Assembly (NCBI RefSeq): GCF_000300255.2
Contig: NC_020913.1
Location: 1,424,692-1,488,691 of the forward strand
Direction of reading: 5' to 3'
Source: Candidatus Methanomethylophilus alvi Mx1201
Lineage (GTDB): Archaea; Thermoplasmatota; Thermoplasmata; Methanomassiliicoccales; Methanomethylophilaceae
DNA length: 64,000 nucleotides
Shown here: positions 43,518-53,688 of the stretch, piece after piece
Layout: every line of letters begins with the position of its first letter
Numbering within the stretch: the stretch's first letter is position 1
Position numbers and translations under genes: made by a program
Notes under the pieces: model-generated
Told to the model about the DNA's origin: nothing
Databases searched by the model: none
What the model saw: only the letters and a program-made list of their open reading frames with translations

Positions 43518-44360
43518 ATGAAGTTCTGGAAGTACCATGGGATCGGGAACGACTTCATCGTCCTCGACTGCATCACCGACCCGGTCCCGGTGGATCCGGC
43601 ATGGTGCGAGCAGGTCTGCGACCGTCATTTCGGCATCGGTGCGGACGGCGTCCTCTATATCCTACCTGGACAGGGCACGGACATAACCATGAGGATCATC
43701 AATGCCGACAGCTCCGAGGCGGAGATGTGCGGCAACGGCATCCGCTGCGTCGCCAAACACGCGGTGGACACCGGCCTCGTCGACAAGGACGAATTCACCA
43801 TCATGACCGGAAGGGGTGTCCTGAAGGCCAAGGTGAGGAAGGACCCGGACGACGAGTACACATCGTTCGTACAGATCGACATGGGTGCCCCCATCCTCGA
43901 TGCGAGGAGTGTCCCGGTGGACTTCGACGGAAGATTCATAGACCAGCCTTTCGAGGCGGACGGCGTGAAGTTCCATGCGAATGCCGTCTCCATGGGCAAC
44001 CCCCACTTCATCACCTTCGACGACATCGGCGAGGAGAACGTGAGAAGACTCGGGCCCGTCCTGGAGAAACACCCGTTCTTCCCCAAGAAGACCAATGTCG
44101 AGTTCGCACAGGTGAAAGACGGGAAGATACACATAACGGTCTACGAAAGAGGCGCCGCATGGACGCTCGCATGCGGCACCGGGGCCTGTGCCACCACCGT
44201 GGCAGCGGCCCTCAACGGTCTCGTGCCCTTCGATACCCCGGTGGACGTACGTCTGCCCGGAGGATGGCTGAAGATCACGGCCGACAGCAAACTCGGATAC
44301 GTCCTCATGGAGGGGCCGGCCGAGCTGGTCTATACGGGCGATATCGATTATCTGAGGTGA
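43518..44360 (+). CDS. dapF: Diaminopimelate epimerase
   Basis: 280 residues, two-domain epimerase converting LL- to meso-diaminopimelate without cofactor. Both catalytic cysteines are present: EMCGNGIRC (N-terminal) and ACGTGACATT (C-terminal). N-terminal KYHGIGNDFI is standard. Full length. One base after lysA; 6 bases before dapL. Confidence 0.95.
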   Translation: MKFWKYHGIGNDFIVLDCITDPVPVDPAWCEQVCDRHFGIGADGVLYILPGQGTDITMRIINADSSEAEMCGNGIRCVAKHAVDTGLVDKDEFTIMTGRGVLKAKVRKDPDDEYTSFVQIDMGAPILDARSVPVDFDGRFIDQPFEADGVKFHANAVSMGNPHFITFDDIGEENVRRLGPVLEKHPFFPKKTNVEFAQVKDGKIHITVYERGAAWTLACGTGACATTVAAALNGLVPFDTPVDVRLPGGWLKITADSKLGYVLMEGPAELVYTGDIDYLR

Positions 44361-44366
44361 TAACAA

Positions 44367-45530
44367 ATGTCTATGAAATTCAAGCAGGCAGAAAGGCTCC
44401 AGAAGCTCCCGCCGTACCTCTTCGTAAGGCTCGAGCAGCTGGCGGCGCAGAAGAAGGCCGAAGGCGTCAAGATGATCGACTTCGGAATAGGGGACCCCGA
44501 CCTCCCCTGCCCCGGCGAGATAGTCAGGGCCATGAAGAAGGCCGCGGACGTCAACGAGAATCAGAAGTACTCCTCCTCGAAAGGGGAGAAGGACCTCAGG
44601 GAGGCCATCGCAGAGTACTACAAGAAGAGGTTCAACGTCAAGGTCAACCCCGACACCGAGGTCTGTGTGACCATAGGGTCGAAAGAGGGGATCTACAACA
44701 TCGCCCAGGCGTTCGTCAACGACGGGGAGAAGATCATCGCCCCCAACCCCGGATACCCCGTGTACTCGGGAGCGGCCACCCTGTTCAACAACGCCGTATG
44801 TGACAAGATAACTCTGAAGAAGGAGAACAAATGGCTCCTCGACGTCAAGGAATGCCCCACCGACGCCAAGCTGATGTACATCAACTACCCGAACAACCCG
44901 ACAGGCGCCACCGCGGACCTGGACTATGTGAAGGACGTGTACAAGTGGGCCAAGAGGAACAAGACCATCCTCGCATACGACAACGCATACTGCGAGATGA
45001 CGTATGACGGGTACAGGGCACCTTCCGTCCTGCAGGCCGGAAAGGACGCCATCGAGTTCATGTCGTTCTCCAAGACATTCTGCATGACCGGTTTCAGACT
45101 CGGATTCGCCGTAGGGAACGAGGAACTCGTCAGCGGACTGACCAAATGCAAAGGGCAGATAGACTCCGGAGCACCCATCTTCATACAGAAGGCCGCCATC
45201 ACCGCCCTCCAGATGTACACCGACGACGGATACCTGAAGGAGTCCGTCCAGAAGAACATGGACGAGTTCGGCGAGAGGAGGAAGGTCCTCGTAGAGGGAC
45301 TCAACGAGCTCGGATACGAGTGCGACATGCCCAAGGGAACCTTCTACGTGTGGTTCGACTGCGGCAAGACCTCCATGGAGTTCACCCAGGAGATGATCGA
45401 TAAAGGAGTCATCGTGACCCCGGGCACCGGATTCGGCGGAGCATGCGAGGGATACATCAGGATGGCCGTCACCAAACCCGTCGACCAGATCCAGGAAGCC
45501 CTCAGAAGGATGGGCAAGAGAAACGATTGA
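44367..45530 (+). CDS. dapL: LL-diaminopimelate aminotransferase (DapL type)
   Basis: 387 residues, fold I aminotransferase. Converts tetrahydrodipicolinate directly to LL-diaminopimelate, skipping the succinylase/acetylase steps. PNPGYPVYSG, YINYPNNPTGA, and SFSKTFCMTGFRLGF with the PLP lysine. The clustering with dapA, dapF and lysA supports DapL over other aspartate-type aminotransferases. Because DapL uses the product of DapB, the damaged dapB upstream matters. Imperfect GC hairpin (45534-45563) follows. Confidence 0.88.
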   Translation: MSMKFKQAERLQKLPPYLFVRLEQLAAQKKAEGVKMIDFGIGDPDLPCPGEIVRAMKKAADVNENQKYSSSKGEKDLREAIAEYYKKRFNVKVNPDTEVCVTIGSKEGIYNIAQAFVNDGEKIIAPNPGYPVYSGAATLFNNAVCDKITLKKENKWLLDVKECPTDAKLMYINYPNNPTGATADLDYVKDVYKWAKRNKTILAYDNAYCEMTYDGYRAPSVLQAGKDAIEFMSFSKTFCMTGFRLGFAVGNEELVSGLTKCKGQIDSGAPIFIQKAAITALQMYTDDGYLKESVQKNMDEFGERRKVLVEGLNELGYECDMPKGTFYVWFDCGKTSMEFTQEMIDKGVIVTPGTGFGGACEGYIRMAVTKPVDQIQEALRRMGKRND

Positions 45531-45560
45531 ACCGGGAGGGGCCTTGTGCCCCCCCCCTCT

Positions 45561-45966
45561 CCCGCGGACGGTCAGGTATATAAGTCTCTCCAAAGAGACC
45601 TCTTTGGGATCCGTTCCGGAAAACGTCCCGTCGAATATCGAAGATAGTGTTACCGCGCCGTCGGAATCCCCGGACTCGTAAAGAGACATGGTGCGCATAC
45701 GCATACGGCCTATGCGACCTGCGCCGCTGTGATATATCCCTTTATATACAGGCGTAGATGAGCCCGTAAGCACATAGATCCCCTTTTCATTGTACTTGTC
45801 TACATTAAAACGAGTGGCATCCCACAAGGAAGGAACCTCCTGCCATTCGTCGATAAGATGAGGACGGTCGCCTCTGAAGGCGTAGTCTACATCGATCATC
45901 ACGCGATTGCGTGTTTCAAAATTATTGCGAGGGTCGCCGATCAGTGTGGCACTATTGCATTGATTG
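45561..45966 (-). pseudogene. AAA_14/DUF4143-type ATPase fragment
   Basis: A 135-codon open stretch matches the middle of the AAA_14-DUF4143 ATPases common in these archaea: IGDPRNNFETRNRVMIDVDY, then PHLIDEWQEVPSLWDATRF, VLTGSSTP, and GRMRMRTMSLYESGDSDG. The P-loop domain before it is absent (upstream sequence differs), and after LERLIYLTVRG the frame runs into unrelated DNA. Both ends are lost, so this is a gene remnant. It sits between the lysine operon and a surface-protein region. Confidence 0.75.
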
Positions 45967-46214
45967 AGGGATGAACTTTCACGGAAGTCAAAAAGAACAC
46001 CACCGACTGCACGGAAAAATGAGGGGTTTACTTCACACAACCAAATGTCGTATCGCACCTTGACCCACATGAACAAACATGGGCCCGATGTTTGTTTTAC
46101 AGACACCGTGCGAACAAAGATATTTAGGTCAATATGCAGTTGTCATCTCATCTGGACGGCCGATGGCAGTCGGCCTTCCGTAGTCGCGCACATATCGTGT
46201 GCGGGGATGATCCC

Positions 46215-46457
46215 ATGGAAACGAAAATGGAAAACAGGAAAAAGGCCATGGTCGCACTGGCCGTTATCGCCGCAGTGGCACTTTGCTCCGCAGGTGTCCT
46301 CATGATGTCCGATGACGTCGAGGCCGACACCTCCTCCACCGTCACCGCAGAAGGCGACAATGGAACCGAGGACCTCTGCGCCATCGCCTTCGTCACCGTC
46401 ACCATCGCGGCATTCACCGCGATGTGCGTCATGCTTTTCTGGAAAAAAGAAGAATGA
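46215..46457 (+). CDS. Small membrane protein with signal and second helix
   Basis: 80 residues. N-terminal signal-like helix (KAMVALAVIAAVALCSAGVLMM), a short acidic outer part (SDDVEADTSSTVTAEGDNGTED) and a second helix (CAIAFVTVTIAAFTAMCVMLF) with a KKEE end. Ambiguous between a secreted and a two-helix protein. No family recognised. Possibly related to the neighbouring surface protein, which starts 229 bases later on the same strand. Confidence 0.55.
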   Translation: METKMENRKKAMVALAVIAAVALCSAGVLMMSDDVEADTSSTVTAEGDNGTEDLCAIAFVTVTIAAFTAMCVMLFWKKEE

Positions 46458-46685
46458 CGATCGGCACCACCTCTGATGGATCAAACACTTTACCGATATT
46501 CTCGGTTCTTTTAATCCGTCTCATCGCATTCCGACATCGACACCCAGAGACGGTCCGCCACCCATGCCAGATATTTTTAAACCTTGATCGACATACGACC
46601 TACGATAATCGGTCGAACGAATATGGTATCTGGCCGGCATCGAAAAAAGCCGGGCACATATCGCGACCAAGTACGAAGGACGGAC

Positions 46686-49600
46686 ATGTTTGCCAAAGTA
46701 CTGGGGCATCGGATGTCGGCCGTTACGGCCACGATATTCTCCTTTTTGACCGTCATCACATTGCTTCTGCTCTCGTCCCCATCCGTGGATGCGGATCCGA
46801 CCGGCGCCACCCCGGAAGATGCAATACGTGTCTACGGGAACAGTACCGGTTTCGTATCGGAATGGTCGGGAAAGAACATACAGATACATTATTCCGACAC
46901 GGTCACATGGGACTTCGGAGACGGTACGGAATCCCATTACTACGACATTACCAGGACCCTGTACGGGATAAGCATATCATCGGCAAGCCACACCTTCGAG
47001 GACGGTGCGTACCTCATATCCGTCACCGTAGAGGACTCGGACGGGAATATAAGGTGGACCGACTCCGGATGGTTCAGATTCGGCCCTCCCGTGGTGTCCT
47101 TCGTATCCGAGGGTGAGGTCCTGATGACCGTGACCGTATCGTCCGGATCCACGGTATCCGCCCCCGAGGACCCCTCGAAGGAAACCGACGAGGCATACAC
47201 ATATACATTCGCAGGCTGGGAAGGCTACGATCCGGAAATGCGTATCGATAAGGACTATGTATTCACCGCGGTCTTCGATAAGACCCTTCGGGAATACCTC
47301 ATCGAATACTATTCGGAAAACAGCCTGTTCTTCGAAGACATGAGACCTTACGGGTCCCCTCTCGGGATGACATGGGTCCCGGAGAAGGATTCGGATATCC
47401 AATACGACTATGCATTCGTCGGATGGAATACGGAAAAGGATGGGACAGGTGCCTGGTATGATCCGACATCCGCAGTGTCCGGGCCCCTCACACTGTACGC
47501 CGTCTTCGATAGGACGCCCATAGAATATTGTGTGTCCATCTATGTCGACGGGGAAGAGGCCTCTTGCAGCAACTATGTGTATGGCGATATCCTGAACCTC
47601 CCGGACAATCCGTCGAAAACCTCGGACAACAAGTACACATATCCTTTCAAAGGGTGGAATTCGAAGGAAGACGGTTCCGGGGAATGGTATGATGGATCCT
47701 CCGTTGTGACAGGGAACATGTCGATATATGCGGTGTTCGAAAAGATCCCTGTAGAATACACGATCTTGTATTTCGCGGACGGCCAACCATATGTTGAAAA
47801 GACCCAGACGTACGGCGAATATCTGGACCTCCCGCCTAAACCTGCGAAGGATGCGGATGTAGTGTACACATACACATTCTCTGGGTGGAATTCGAAGGAA
47901 GACGGTTCCGGGGAATGGTACGATGGGTCCTCCGTTGTGACAGGGGACATGTCGATATATGCGGTGTTCGAAAAGACCCTCATCACCTATCATATCTCAT
48001 TCTATGCAAACGGTGGCCCGTACTCTGAAAAGGATCAGGCATATGGGGATCTTTTGGACCTCCCTCCGCCCCCATCAAAAGATACCGATGTAGCATACAC
48101 ATACTCGTTCAAAGGATGGAACATCTCCGAGGACGGTCTCGAAGCATGGTATGACGGATCGTCTTCCGTGACAGAAGACCTGACCTTATACGCGATATTC
48201 GAACGGACCGCGATAGAATACACGATCGCGTATTATTCGGACGGACAACCATATTGTGAAAAGACCCAGACGTACGGGGAGAACCTGGAAATGCCGGAAT
48301 CCCCCATCAAGAGTAAGGACGTCCGGTACACCTATACGTTCATCGGATGGAATTCGAAGGAAGACGGTTCCGGGGATTGGATGACGGCGATTGACTCGGT
48401 CACCGGGGATATGGCCGCCTATGCTGTATTCGAACGGACCGCGATAGAATACACGATCGCGTATTATTCGGACGGCACCCTATACAGAAAATCCGTCCAG
48501 ACGTACGGCGAATATCTGGACCTCCCGCCTAAACCTGCGAAGGATGCGGATGTCGTGTACACATACACATTCTCGGGGTGGAATTCTAAGGAAGACGGTT
48601 CCGGGGAATGGTATGACGGATCCTCCGTTGTGACGGGGAATATGTCGATATATGCGGTGTTCGAAAAGATCCCTATAAGGTACACTATCGGATATCATTC
48701 GGACGGACAACCGTATGGTGAAAAGACCCAGACGTACGGAGAACCTCTGGATATCCCTCCATCCCCGTCCAAGGATGCGGACCTGCGGTACACGTACTCG
48801 TTCAAGGGATGGAACGCCTCCGAGGACGGTCTCGGAGCATGGTATGACGGATCGTCTTCCGTGACAGAAGACCTGATCCTATACGCGATATTCGAACGGA
48901 CCGCGATAGAGTACGCTATCGGATATTACTCGGACGGCGACTTGTACAGGGAGTTCGTCCAGACATACGGAGAATCGATACATGTTCCCGACAGCCCGTC
49001 TAAGGATGCGGATGTAATGTACACATACGCATTCTCGGGATGGAATTCGAAGGAAGACGGTTCCGGGGAATGGTATGACGGGACGGGGATCGTGACCGGG
49101 CACCTATCGCTATATGCCGTGTTCGATTGCACTCCGATACGCTATGCGATATCATATCATTTGGACCGTACGCTGTACGATGAAAAGACCCAGACGTACG
49201 GAGAATCCTTGGACGTCCCTCTGCCGCCATCCAAGGAACAGGACATCCAATACATCTATTCGTTCATAGGTTGGAATACATGCGGAGACGGCGGTGGAAA
49301 ATGGTACGATGCCTCGGACAGAGTGGACGGGGACCTTGTACTCTACGCCGTGTTCGATATGACGATAAGGGAATACACTGTCAGATACTATTCGGAGGAG
49401 ACGGTTGTCTTCGAAGAGACCTGCAAATACGGAGAGGGTGCGACATTTCCGAAAGACCCGACAAAGGACTCCGACATCCAATACTCGTATTCGTTCATCG
49501 GCTGGAATATGGAAAAGGACGGATCCGGAGACTATCCGCCTACAGGATTCCCTGTTTCCGGTGAGATCTCCCTGTATGCCGTATTCCTGGGCGTACTGAG

Positions 49601-50852
49601 GGAATACGATGTGACCTATTGTCACGAGAACGAGATCATACACATGACCCAGGAATATGGGTCCGAGATAAGGGCCGTCGCCGATCCCTGCAAGGATGCG
49701 GATATGACATACACTTACTCGTTCGTCGGTTGGAACACCTGCAAGGACGGGACGGGTACCTGGTACTATGAAGGCATGACGGTTTCGGGGGAGATCGTCT
49801 TCTATGCGATATTCGACCCCGCCTACATCCCATATCTGGTGGTCTTCCTCTCCGAAGGAAAGACCGTATCCGAAATGACCCAGACCTATGGCGAAAAGAT
49901 ATCTTCTCCGAGAGGACCGGTAAAGGATCCAGACGTCCAATACTCGTATTCATTTACCGGTTGGAACACCGATCCCTCGGGGAAGGGGGAGTGGTTGGCG
50001 GACGTACCCTCCGTCACCGGAGACCTGACTTTCTACGCCGTCTTCTGCCAATCCCTGAGGGAATACACCATAACATTCGTCTCCGGCGATGACGTGACCT
50101 GCATGGTATCGGAATACGGCAGCCCCATGCCTGCCCCGCTTAAGGATCCTTCCAAGTCCACCTTGAACGACTTCACATACGAGTTCATGGGATGGAACAC
50201 CGCGGAGGATGCGACCGGACGGTGGTATGACAGGGATATGACAGTCTCATGCAATATCGTGTTCTACGCCAAATTCACTGCGAAGTGCCAGAGTACCATC
50301 AGTGACATCGTCACCATATCCGTGGGAGACATGGATGACGAAGGAGAGATAGTCGCATCGGGATATTCCGGATGGACCATAACATTCCCTGCAGGGATAT
50401 TGGTGGAGGACCACCCAACCCTCGCAGTATCCCACATACACGACTTCGGAGACATGAGCAAGGATGTGAGGGTCGCTCTTTCGAACAAGACGGTATATTC
50501 CATAGAACTGAGCGTATCGATCGCCGGGAACACACTCCCGATCACCGTCAGACTGCCGTATGACGGGAACGTGGATGTGCCGGTACACTCGTTCTATATC
50601 GACGGAAGCGGCAACCTCGTCGACAATGGCGAGGCGGAACTGGTCTTCGAAGACGGTAAGACGTACGCCGTATTCATCACACCTCATTTCTCCACATGGG
50701 CGGTAGGTCCTGAGGAAGACGGAGACCACGACCCTGCCGAGGAGGACGATGTGCCGTATGCCGCCTTCGCGGTCTCGGCCACTCTGTTAGCAATTGCTGC
50801 GGCATACATCATATGCTTCCTGAGAAAGAGATCCAAAGACGACATGGCATAA
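46686..50852 (+). CDS. Repeat-rich surface protein (InlB-type beta repeats)
   Basis: 1388 residues. Signal peptide near the start (MFAKVLGHRMSAVTATIFSFLTVITLLLLSSPSVDA), a PKD-like region, then thirteen 77-residue InlB/Flg_new-type repeats (47292-50291) with the GWN.KEDGSG.WYD...V.G..S.YAVFE core, a C-terminal domain of about 110 residues and a closing membrane helix with basic tail (AVSATLLAIAAAYIICFLRKRSKDDMA). Exported and anchored, probably an adhesin toward host or neighbour cells. ATG 46686 gives the signal peptide; 46584 is too far upstream. Mature size varies if the repeats recombine. Confidence 0.85.
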   Translation: MFAKVLGHRMSAVTATIFSFLTVITLLLLSSPSVDADPTGATPEDAIRVYGNSTGFVSEWSGKNIQIHYSDTVTWDFGDGTESHYYDITRTLYGISISSASHTFEDGAYLISVTVEDSDGNIRWTDSGWFRFGPPVVSFVSEGEVLMTVTVSSGSTVSAPEDPSKETDEAYTYTFAGWEGYDPEMRIDKDYVFTAVFDKTLREYLIEYYSENSLFFEDMRPYGSPLGMTWVPEKDSDIQYDYAFVGWNTEKDGTGAWYDPTSAVSGPLTLYAVFDRTPIEYCVSIYVDGEEASCSNYVYGDILNLPDNPSKTSDNKYTYPFKGWNSKEDGSGEWYDGSSVVTGNMSIYAVFEKIPVEYTILYFADGQPYVEKTQTYGEYLDLPPKPAKDADVVYTYTFSGWNSKEDGSGEWYDGSSVVTGDMSIYAVFEKTLITYHISFYANGGPYSEKDQAYGDLLDLPPPPSKDTDVAYTYSFKGWNISEDGLEAWYDGSSSVTEDLTLYAIFERTAIEYTIAYYSDGQPYCEKTQTYGENLEMPESPIKSKDVRYTYTFIGWNSKEDGSGDWMTAIDSVTGDMAAYAVFERTAIEYTIAYYSDGTLYRKSVQTYGEYLDLPPKPAKDADVVYTYTFSGWNSKEDGSGEWYDGSSVVTGNMSIYAVFEKIPIRYTIGYHSDGQPYGEKTQTYGEPLDIPPSPSKDADLRYTYSFKGWNASEDGLGAWYDGSSSVTEDLILYAIFERTAIEYAIGYYSDGDLYREFVQTYGESIHVPDSPSKDADVMYTYAFSGWNSKEDGSGEWYDGTGIVTGHLSLYAVFDCTPIRYAISYHLDRTLYDEKTQTYGESLDVPLPPSKEQDIQYIYSFIGWNTCGDGGGKWYDASDRVDGDLVLYAVFDMTIREYTVRYYSEETVVFEETCKYGEGATFPKDPTKDSDIQYSYSFIGWNMEKDGSGDYPPTGFPVSGEISLYAVFLGVLREYDVTYCHENEIIHMTQEYGSEIRAVADPCKDADMTYTYSFVGWNTCKDGTGTWYYEGMTVSGEIVFYAIFDPAYIPYLVVFLSEGKTVSEMTQTYGEKISSPRGPVKDPDVQYSYSFTGWNTDPSGKGEWLADVPSVTGDLTFYAVFCQSLREYTITFVSGDDVTCMVSEYGSPMPAPLKDPSKSTLNDFTYEFMGWNTAEDATGRWYDRDMTVSCNIVFYAKFTAKCQSTISDIVTISVGDMDDEGEIVASGYSGWTITFPAGILVEDHPTLAVSHIHDFGDMSKDVRVALSNKTVYSIELSVSIAGNTLPITVRLPYDGNVDVPVHSFYIDGSGNLVDNGEAELVFEDGKTYAVFITPHFSTWAVGPEEDGDHDPAEEDDVPYAAFAVSATLLAIAAAYIICFLRKRSKDDMA
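47292..50291 (+). repeat. Thirteen tandem 231-bp repeats
   Basis: Unit length is 77 codons. Copies starting at 47754, 47985 and 48216 match the copies starting at 48447, 48678 and 48909 (offset 693 bp, three units) better than they match their neighbours; the best pair (47754 and 48447) differs by only a few bases over about 140 bases. Confidence 0.85.
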
Positions 50853-50888
50853 GGAAAGATTGTTCTCCGAAGAGGTCTTTCCGCAATC

Positions 50889-51389
50889 ATGGACGTCATC
50901 GAAGCGATAAAGACCCGCAGAAGCGTAAGGCTGTTCTCCGACAGGGATATCGAACAGGAGAAGCTAGACAGGATCGCCGACGCAGGCAGACTCGCACCTA
51001 CCGCCAGAAACGAACAGCGCTGCCGCGCCGTCTTCATAAAGGATAGGAAGACAGTGGAGAATATAGCAAAGGCATGCGACAGATACTCATGGGTCGCCAC
51101 CGCCCCTGTCATAATAGCGATATATGCAGACAATGACAGAAAGATGATGTGCGGTCAGAGCTCTAAGACCGTCGACTGCTCCATAGCCATGTCCTTCATG
51201 ATGCTGGAGGCCACGGAACTCGGACTCGGGAGCGTATGGATGGGGCACTTCGATGCGGATGCCGTCAAAAAGGCGATAGGTGTGCCCGAGGAGTACGTCC
51301 TTGCAGCGATAATGCCTGTGGGCTACCCTGCGGACGGCGGGGAACCTAAGGAGAAACTCCCCAGGGAAGATTTCGTAAGATATATCTGA
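50889..51389 (+). CDS. Nitroreductase-family protein
   Basis: 166 residues, FMN-dependent fold of the small single-domain type. RRSVR near the N-terminus (FMN phosphate), APTARNEQ, then GLGSVWMG and PVGYPA in the second half. Homodimer reducing nitro compounds, quinones or flavins with NAD(P)H; the exact substrate is unknown. Separate unit behind the surface protein, ended by a hairpin. Confidence 0.88.
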   Translation: MDVIEAIKTRRSVRLFSDRDIEQEKLDRIADAGRLAPTARNEQRCRAVFIKDRKTVENIAKACDRYSWVATAPVIIAIYADNDRKMMCGQSSKTVDCSIAMSFMMLEATELGLGSVWMGHFDADAVKKAIGVPEEYVLAAIMPVGYPADGGEPKEKLPREDFVRYI

Positions 51390-51397
51390 GTCCCGTA

Positions 51398-51423
51398 TTC
51401 CCGGACCCCCGAGGGTCCGGGAA
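51398..51423. terminator. Bidirectional terminator hairpin
   Basis: ttcccggaccc-ccga-gggtccgggaa, an 11-bp perfect stem between the convergent nitroreductase and pgk genes. Confidence 0.7.
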
Positions 51424-51429
51424 CCGGCC

Positions 51430-52665
51430 TCACTGGGAGTTCCCGAACTTCTCTTTCGAGTGCTCGAGTGCGACGATGACCGGCAGCGGGTCCTTGAGAA
51501 GGAACGTCTCGAGGGCCCCTCCCCCCGTACTTACATAGGACATGGAGTCGGCGAGGTCGAATCTCTCGGCGGCGGCCGAGGTATGTCCTCCTCCGAGGAC
51601 GGATAGGCCGCTGCTGTCGACCATTGCGGTCATGATAGCCTTGGTCCCGACTTCGAAACCGGGTTTCTCGAACATTCCCGCAGGGCCGCTCATGAAACTG
51701 GTTTTGGACTGCTCGATGACCTTCCTGAAGGTCTCTATGGATTTGTCCCCGATATCGAGGGCCGCTCCCGCGTTGGCCATGTCCCCGATGAGTACCGAGG
51801 ACCTCTGACCGTCCTTCTCTACAGCGACATCGACCGGCAGAAGGATCCTCTGACCGTATTTCGTCATGACGTCTTGGGCGTTCTTGAAGTTCTCCTCGGT
51901 AAGCTCGTCGGCGAGAGGCACCTTGGACGCCTCCCCGATATCGACGCCTCTTGCCATGAGGAATGCGTTACCTGCAAGACCCACTACGATGACTGTGTCG
52001 GCGGTATTGTTACTGAGTACCCTCTCGATCATGTGGGGGATGTCCCCGAACTTCGCACCTCCGAGAATGAAGACGGAGGGGCGTCTGGGACTGTTGAAGA
52101 TGGTCCTCAAGGCGTACATCTCTTTGGCCATCAGCCTTCCGGATGCGGAGGGCAGGACGTCCTCGAACCCTACCAGGGAACACTGGGACCTGTGGGCGGC
52201 ACCGAATGCGTCGCACACGTAATAGTCGAAGAGAGGGGCGAGGGTGGTGACTATCTCCCCTTTCGCATGCTCCTCCATGGGCTTCGATACGCTCTCCGAA
52301 TCGATGGCACGGACGTTGCCGAGAAGCAGGACCTCCCCGTCGCCCACCTCCAAGATGGCCTTTCTGGCCTCTTCGCCGAGGACATCATCGACATATTTCA
52401 CAGGGGCGTTAAGATTCTTAGAGAGCAGGGCCGCATGCTGGGAAAGGTCGGTGAAATCCCACTTGCCCTTCCTGCTCTGATGTGCCAGGATGACGACCTT
52501 CGCCTTCTTCCCCATGAGTTCCCTGATGGTGGGGATGACGGCGCGGATCCTGGAGTCGTTGATGATCTTCAGGGTCTTCTTGTCCATGGGGCAGTTGATG
52601 TCCACCCTGAGGAGGACCCTCTTTCCCCTGTAATTCATGTCGCCGAGGGTGTTGTATGTGTCCAT
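51430..52665 (-). CDS. pgk: Phosphoglycerate kinase
   Basis: 411 residues. Catalyses 1,3-bisphosphoglycerate + ADP to 3-phosphoglycerate + ATP (reversible). RVDINCP near the N-terminus (substrate Asp/Asn), AHQSRKG, DAFGAAHR, FILGGAKFGD (adenine), and the C-terminal LGGGHTSAAA with GGALETFL. Typical archaeal length. 9 bases after gap on the same strand. Confidence 0.95.
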   Translation of the reverse strand: MDTYNTLGDMNYRGKRVLLRVDINCPMDKKTLKIINDSRIRAVIPTIRELMGKKAKVVILAHQSRKGKWDFTDLSQHAALLSKNLNAPVKYVDDVLGEEARKAILEVGDGEVLLLGNVRAIDSESVSKPMEEHAKGEIVTTLAPLFDYYVCDAFGAAHRSQCSLVGFEDVLPSASGRLMAKEMYALRTIFNSPRRPSVFILGGAKFGDIPHMIERVLSNNTADTVIVVGLAGNAFLMARGVDIGEASKVPLADELTEENFKNAQDVMTKYGQRILLPVDVAVEKDGQRSSVLIGDMANAGAALDIGDKSIETFRKVIEQSKTSFMSGPAGMFEKPGFEVGTKAIMTAMVDSSGLSVLGGGHTSAAAERFDLADSMSYVSTGGGALETFLLKDPLPVIVALEHSKEKFGNSQ

Positions 52666-52674
52666 GTTCCACCC

Positions 52675-53688
52675 TCAGTGGTCGATCCCGAGGGCCTTGT
52701 TGGTCTTGGCGACGGATTCCGGACCCTCCATGAGCTTGCACATTGACCTTATGCAATCCACGTTCTCGGGGATCACATCGGCCTCCTGGTGGACGGCCTG
52801 ATAGTAGTAGAGGGTGTCCCCTACGACCTTGACGCCGTCGGACCAGATGCAGATCTCGTACATGTCGGACCTGTCGCGCCCGAGCTCCCTTGCCAGTTCC
52901 ATGACCTGGTTGGTGCTCTTTATGCCGTCCTTGGAGGAGACGAGTCTGACGCGGGGCGCCTTTGCGAACAGGTCGAGGACCTCGTCGGTAGAGACCTCCT
53001 TGCCGAGCTTCACGACGACCGCCTGGATGTGCATCAGGGTGGTGGACGCCTTGATGGCCATCGTGGTGATGTCTATCCACGGGAGGACGGATTTCACATC
53101 GACCCCGTGGTGGGTGGGCAAGGATACGGAGGGCTCGAGTCCGTTGACGGGCCCGGTCTTGCTGTCTCCGGGATCGGCCGCACGCCTGACGATGGTCACA
53201 TAGGCGTTCTGGATCTTGTACGCCTTGTCGAGAAGGGACAGGGTCCTGAGGAGACCGGTGGTGTTGCAGCTGACGACACGGGAGAACTGCATCCCCCAGG
53301 AATCCTTGTAGTTCGCAGTGGAATTGAAAGAGACACCGGTGAGACCGTGCTCCTCCCCGCCCTGGAAGATGGCCTTCTTACCTGCCTTCTGATACTTCTC
53401 CTTGTACTCGGGACCGACGTTGCCGGGAGTACAGTCGACGATGACGTCTGCGGCCGCGATCATATCGTCCACGGTACCTGCAACGGCGATCCCCGCCTTC
53501 TCGAATGCAGGGATGCTCTCGGCAGGTACGTAAATGGGAAGACCCGCTGCGGCGGCGGTCTTGGCCTCGAAGGTGGGCCTCGTCTTGGTGATGCCGATCA
53601 CTTCCATATCGTCCTGTTTGCTGACTGCGGTGGCCACCCTCTTCCCGATGGTGCCGTATCCGTTGACTCCGACCTTTATTTTTGCCAT
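52675..53688 (-). CDS. gap: Glyceraldehyde-3-phosphate dehydrogenase, archaeal type II
   Basis: 337 residues. VGVNGYGTIGKRVATAV for NAD(P) binding; SCNTTGLLR with the catalytic cysteine; HHGVDVKSVLPW in the substrate domain. ATG 53688 starts the Rossmann fold directly; the 53721 frame adds 11 residues not in the family. Forms an operon with pgk, and the divergent ilvB has its own promoter 217 bases away. Confidence 0.95.
   Translation of the reverse strand: MAKIKVGVNGYGTIGKRVATAVSKQDDMEVIGITKTRPTFEAKTAAAAGLPIYVPAESIPAFEKAGIAVAGTVDDMIAAADVIVDCTPGNVGPEYKEKYQKAGKKAIFQGGEEHGLTGVSFNSTANYKDSWGMQFSRVVSCNTTGLLRTLSLLDKAYKIQNAYVTIVRRAADPGDSKTGPVNGLEPSVSLPTHHGVDVKSVLPWIDITTMAIKASTTLMHIQAVVVKLGKEVSTDEVLDLFAKAPRVRLVSSKDGIKSTNQVMELARELGRDRSDMYEICIWSDGVKVVGDTLYYYQAVHQEADVIPENVDCIRSMCKLMEGPESVAKTNKALGIDH

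Noticed and set aside
43662..46106. 814-codon minus-strand frame across dapF-dapL
   Set aside because: Only its first part (45561-45966) resembles a protein (AAA_14 fragment); the rest is the antisense of dapL and dapF.
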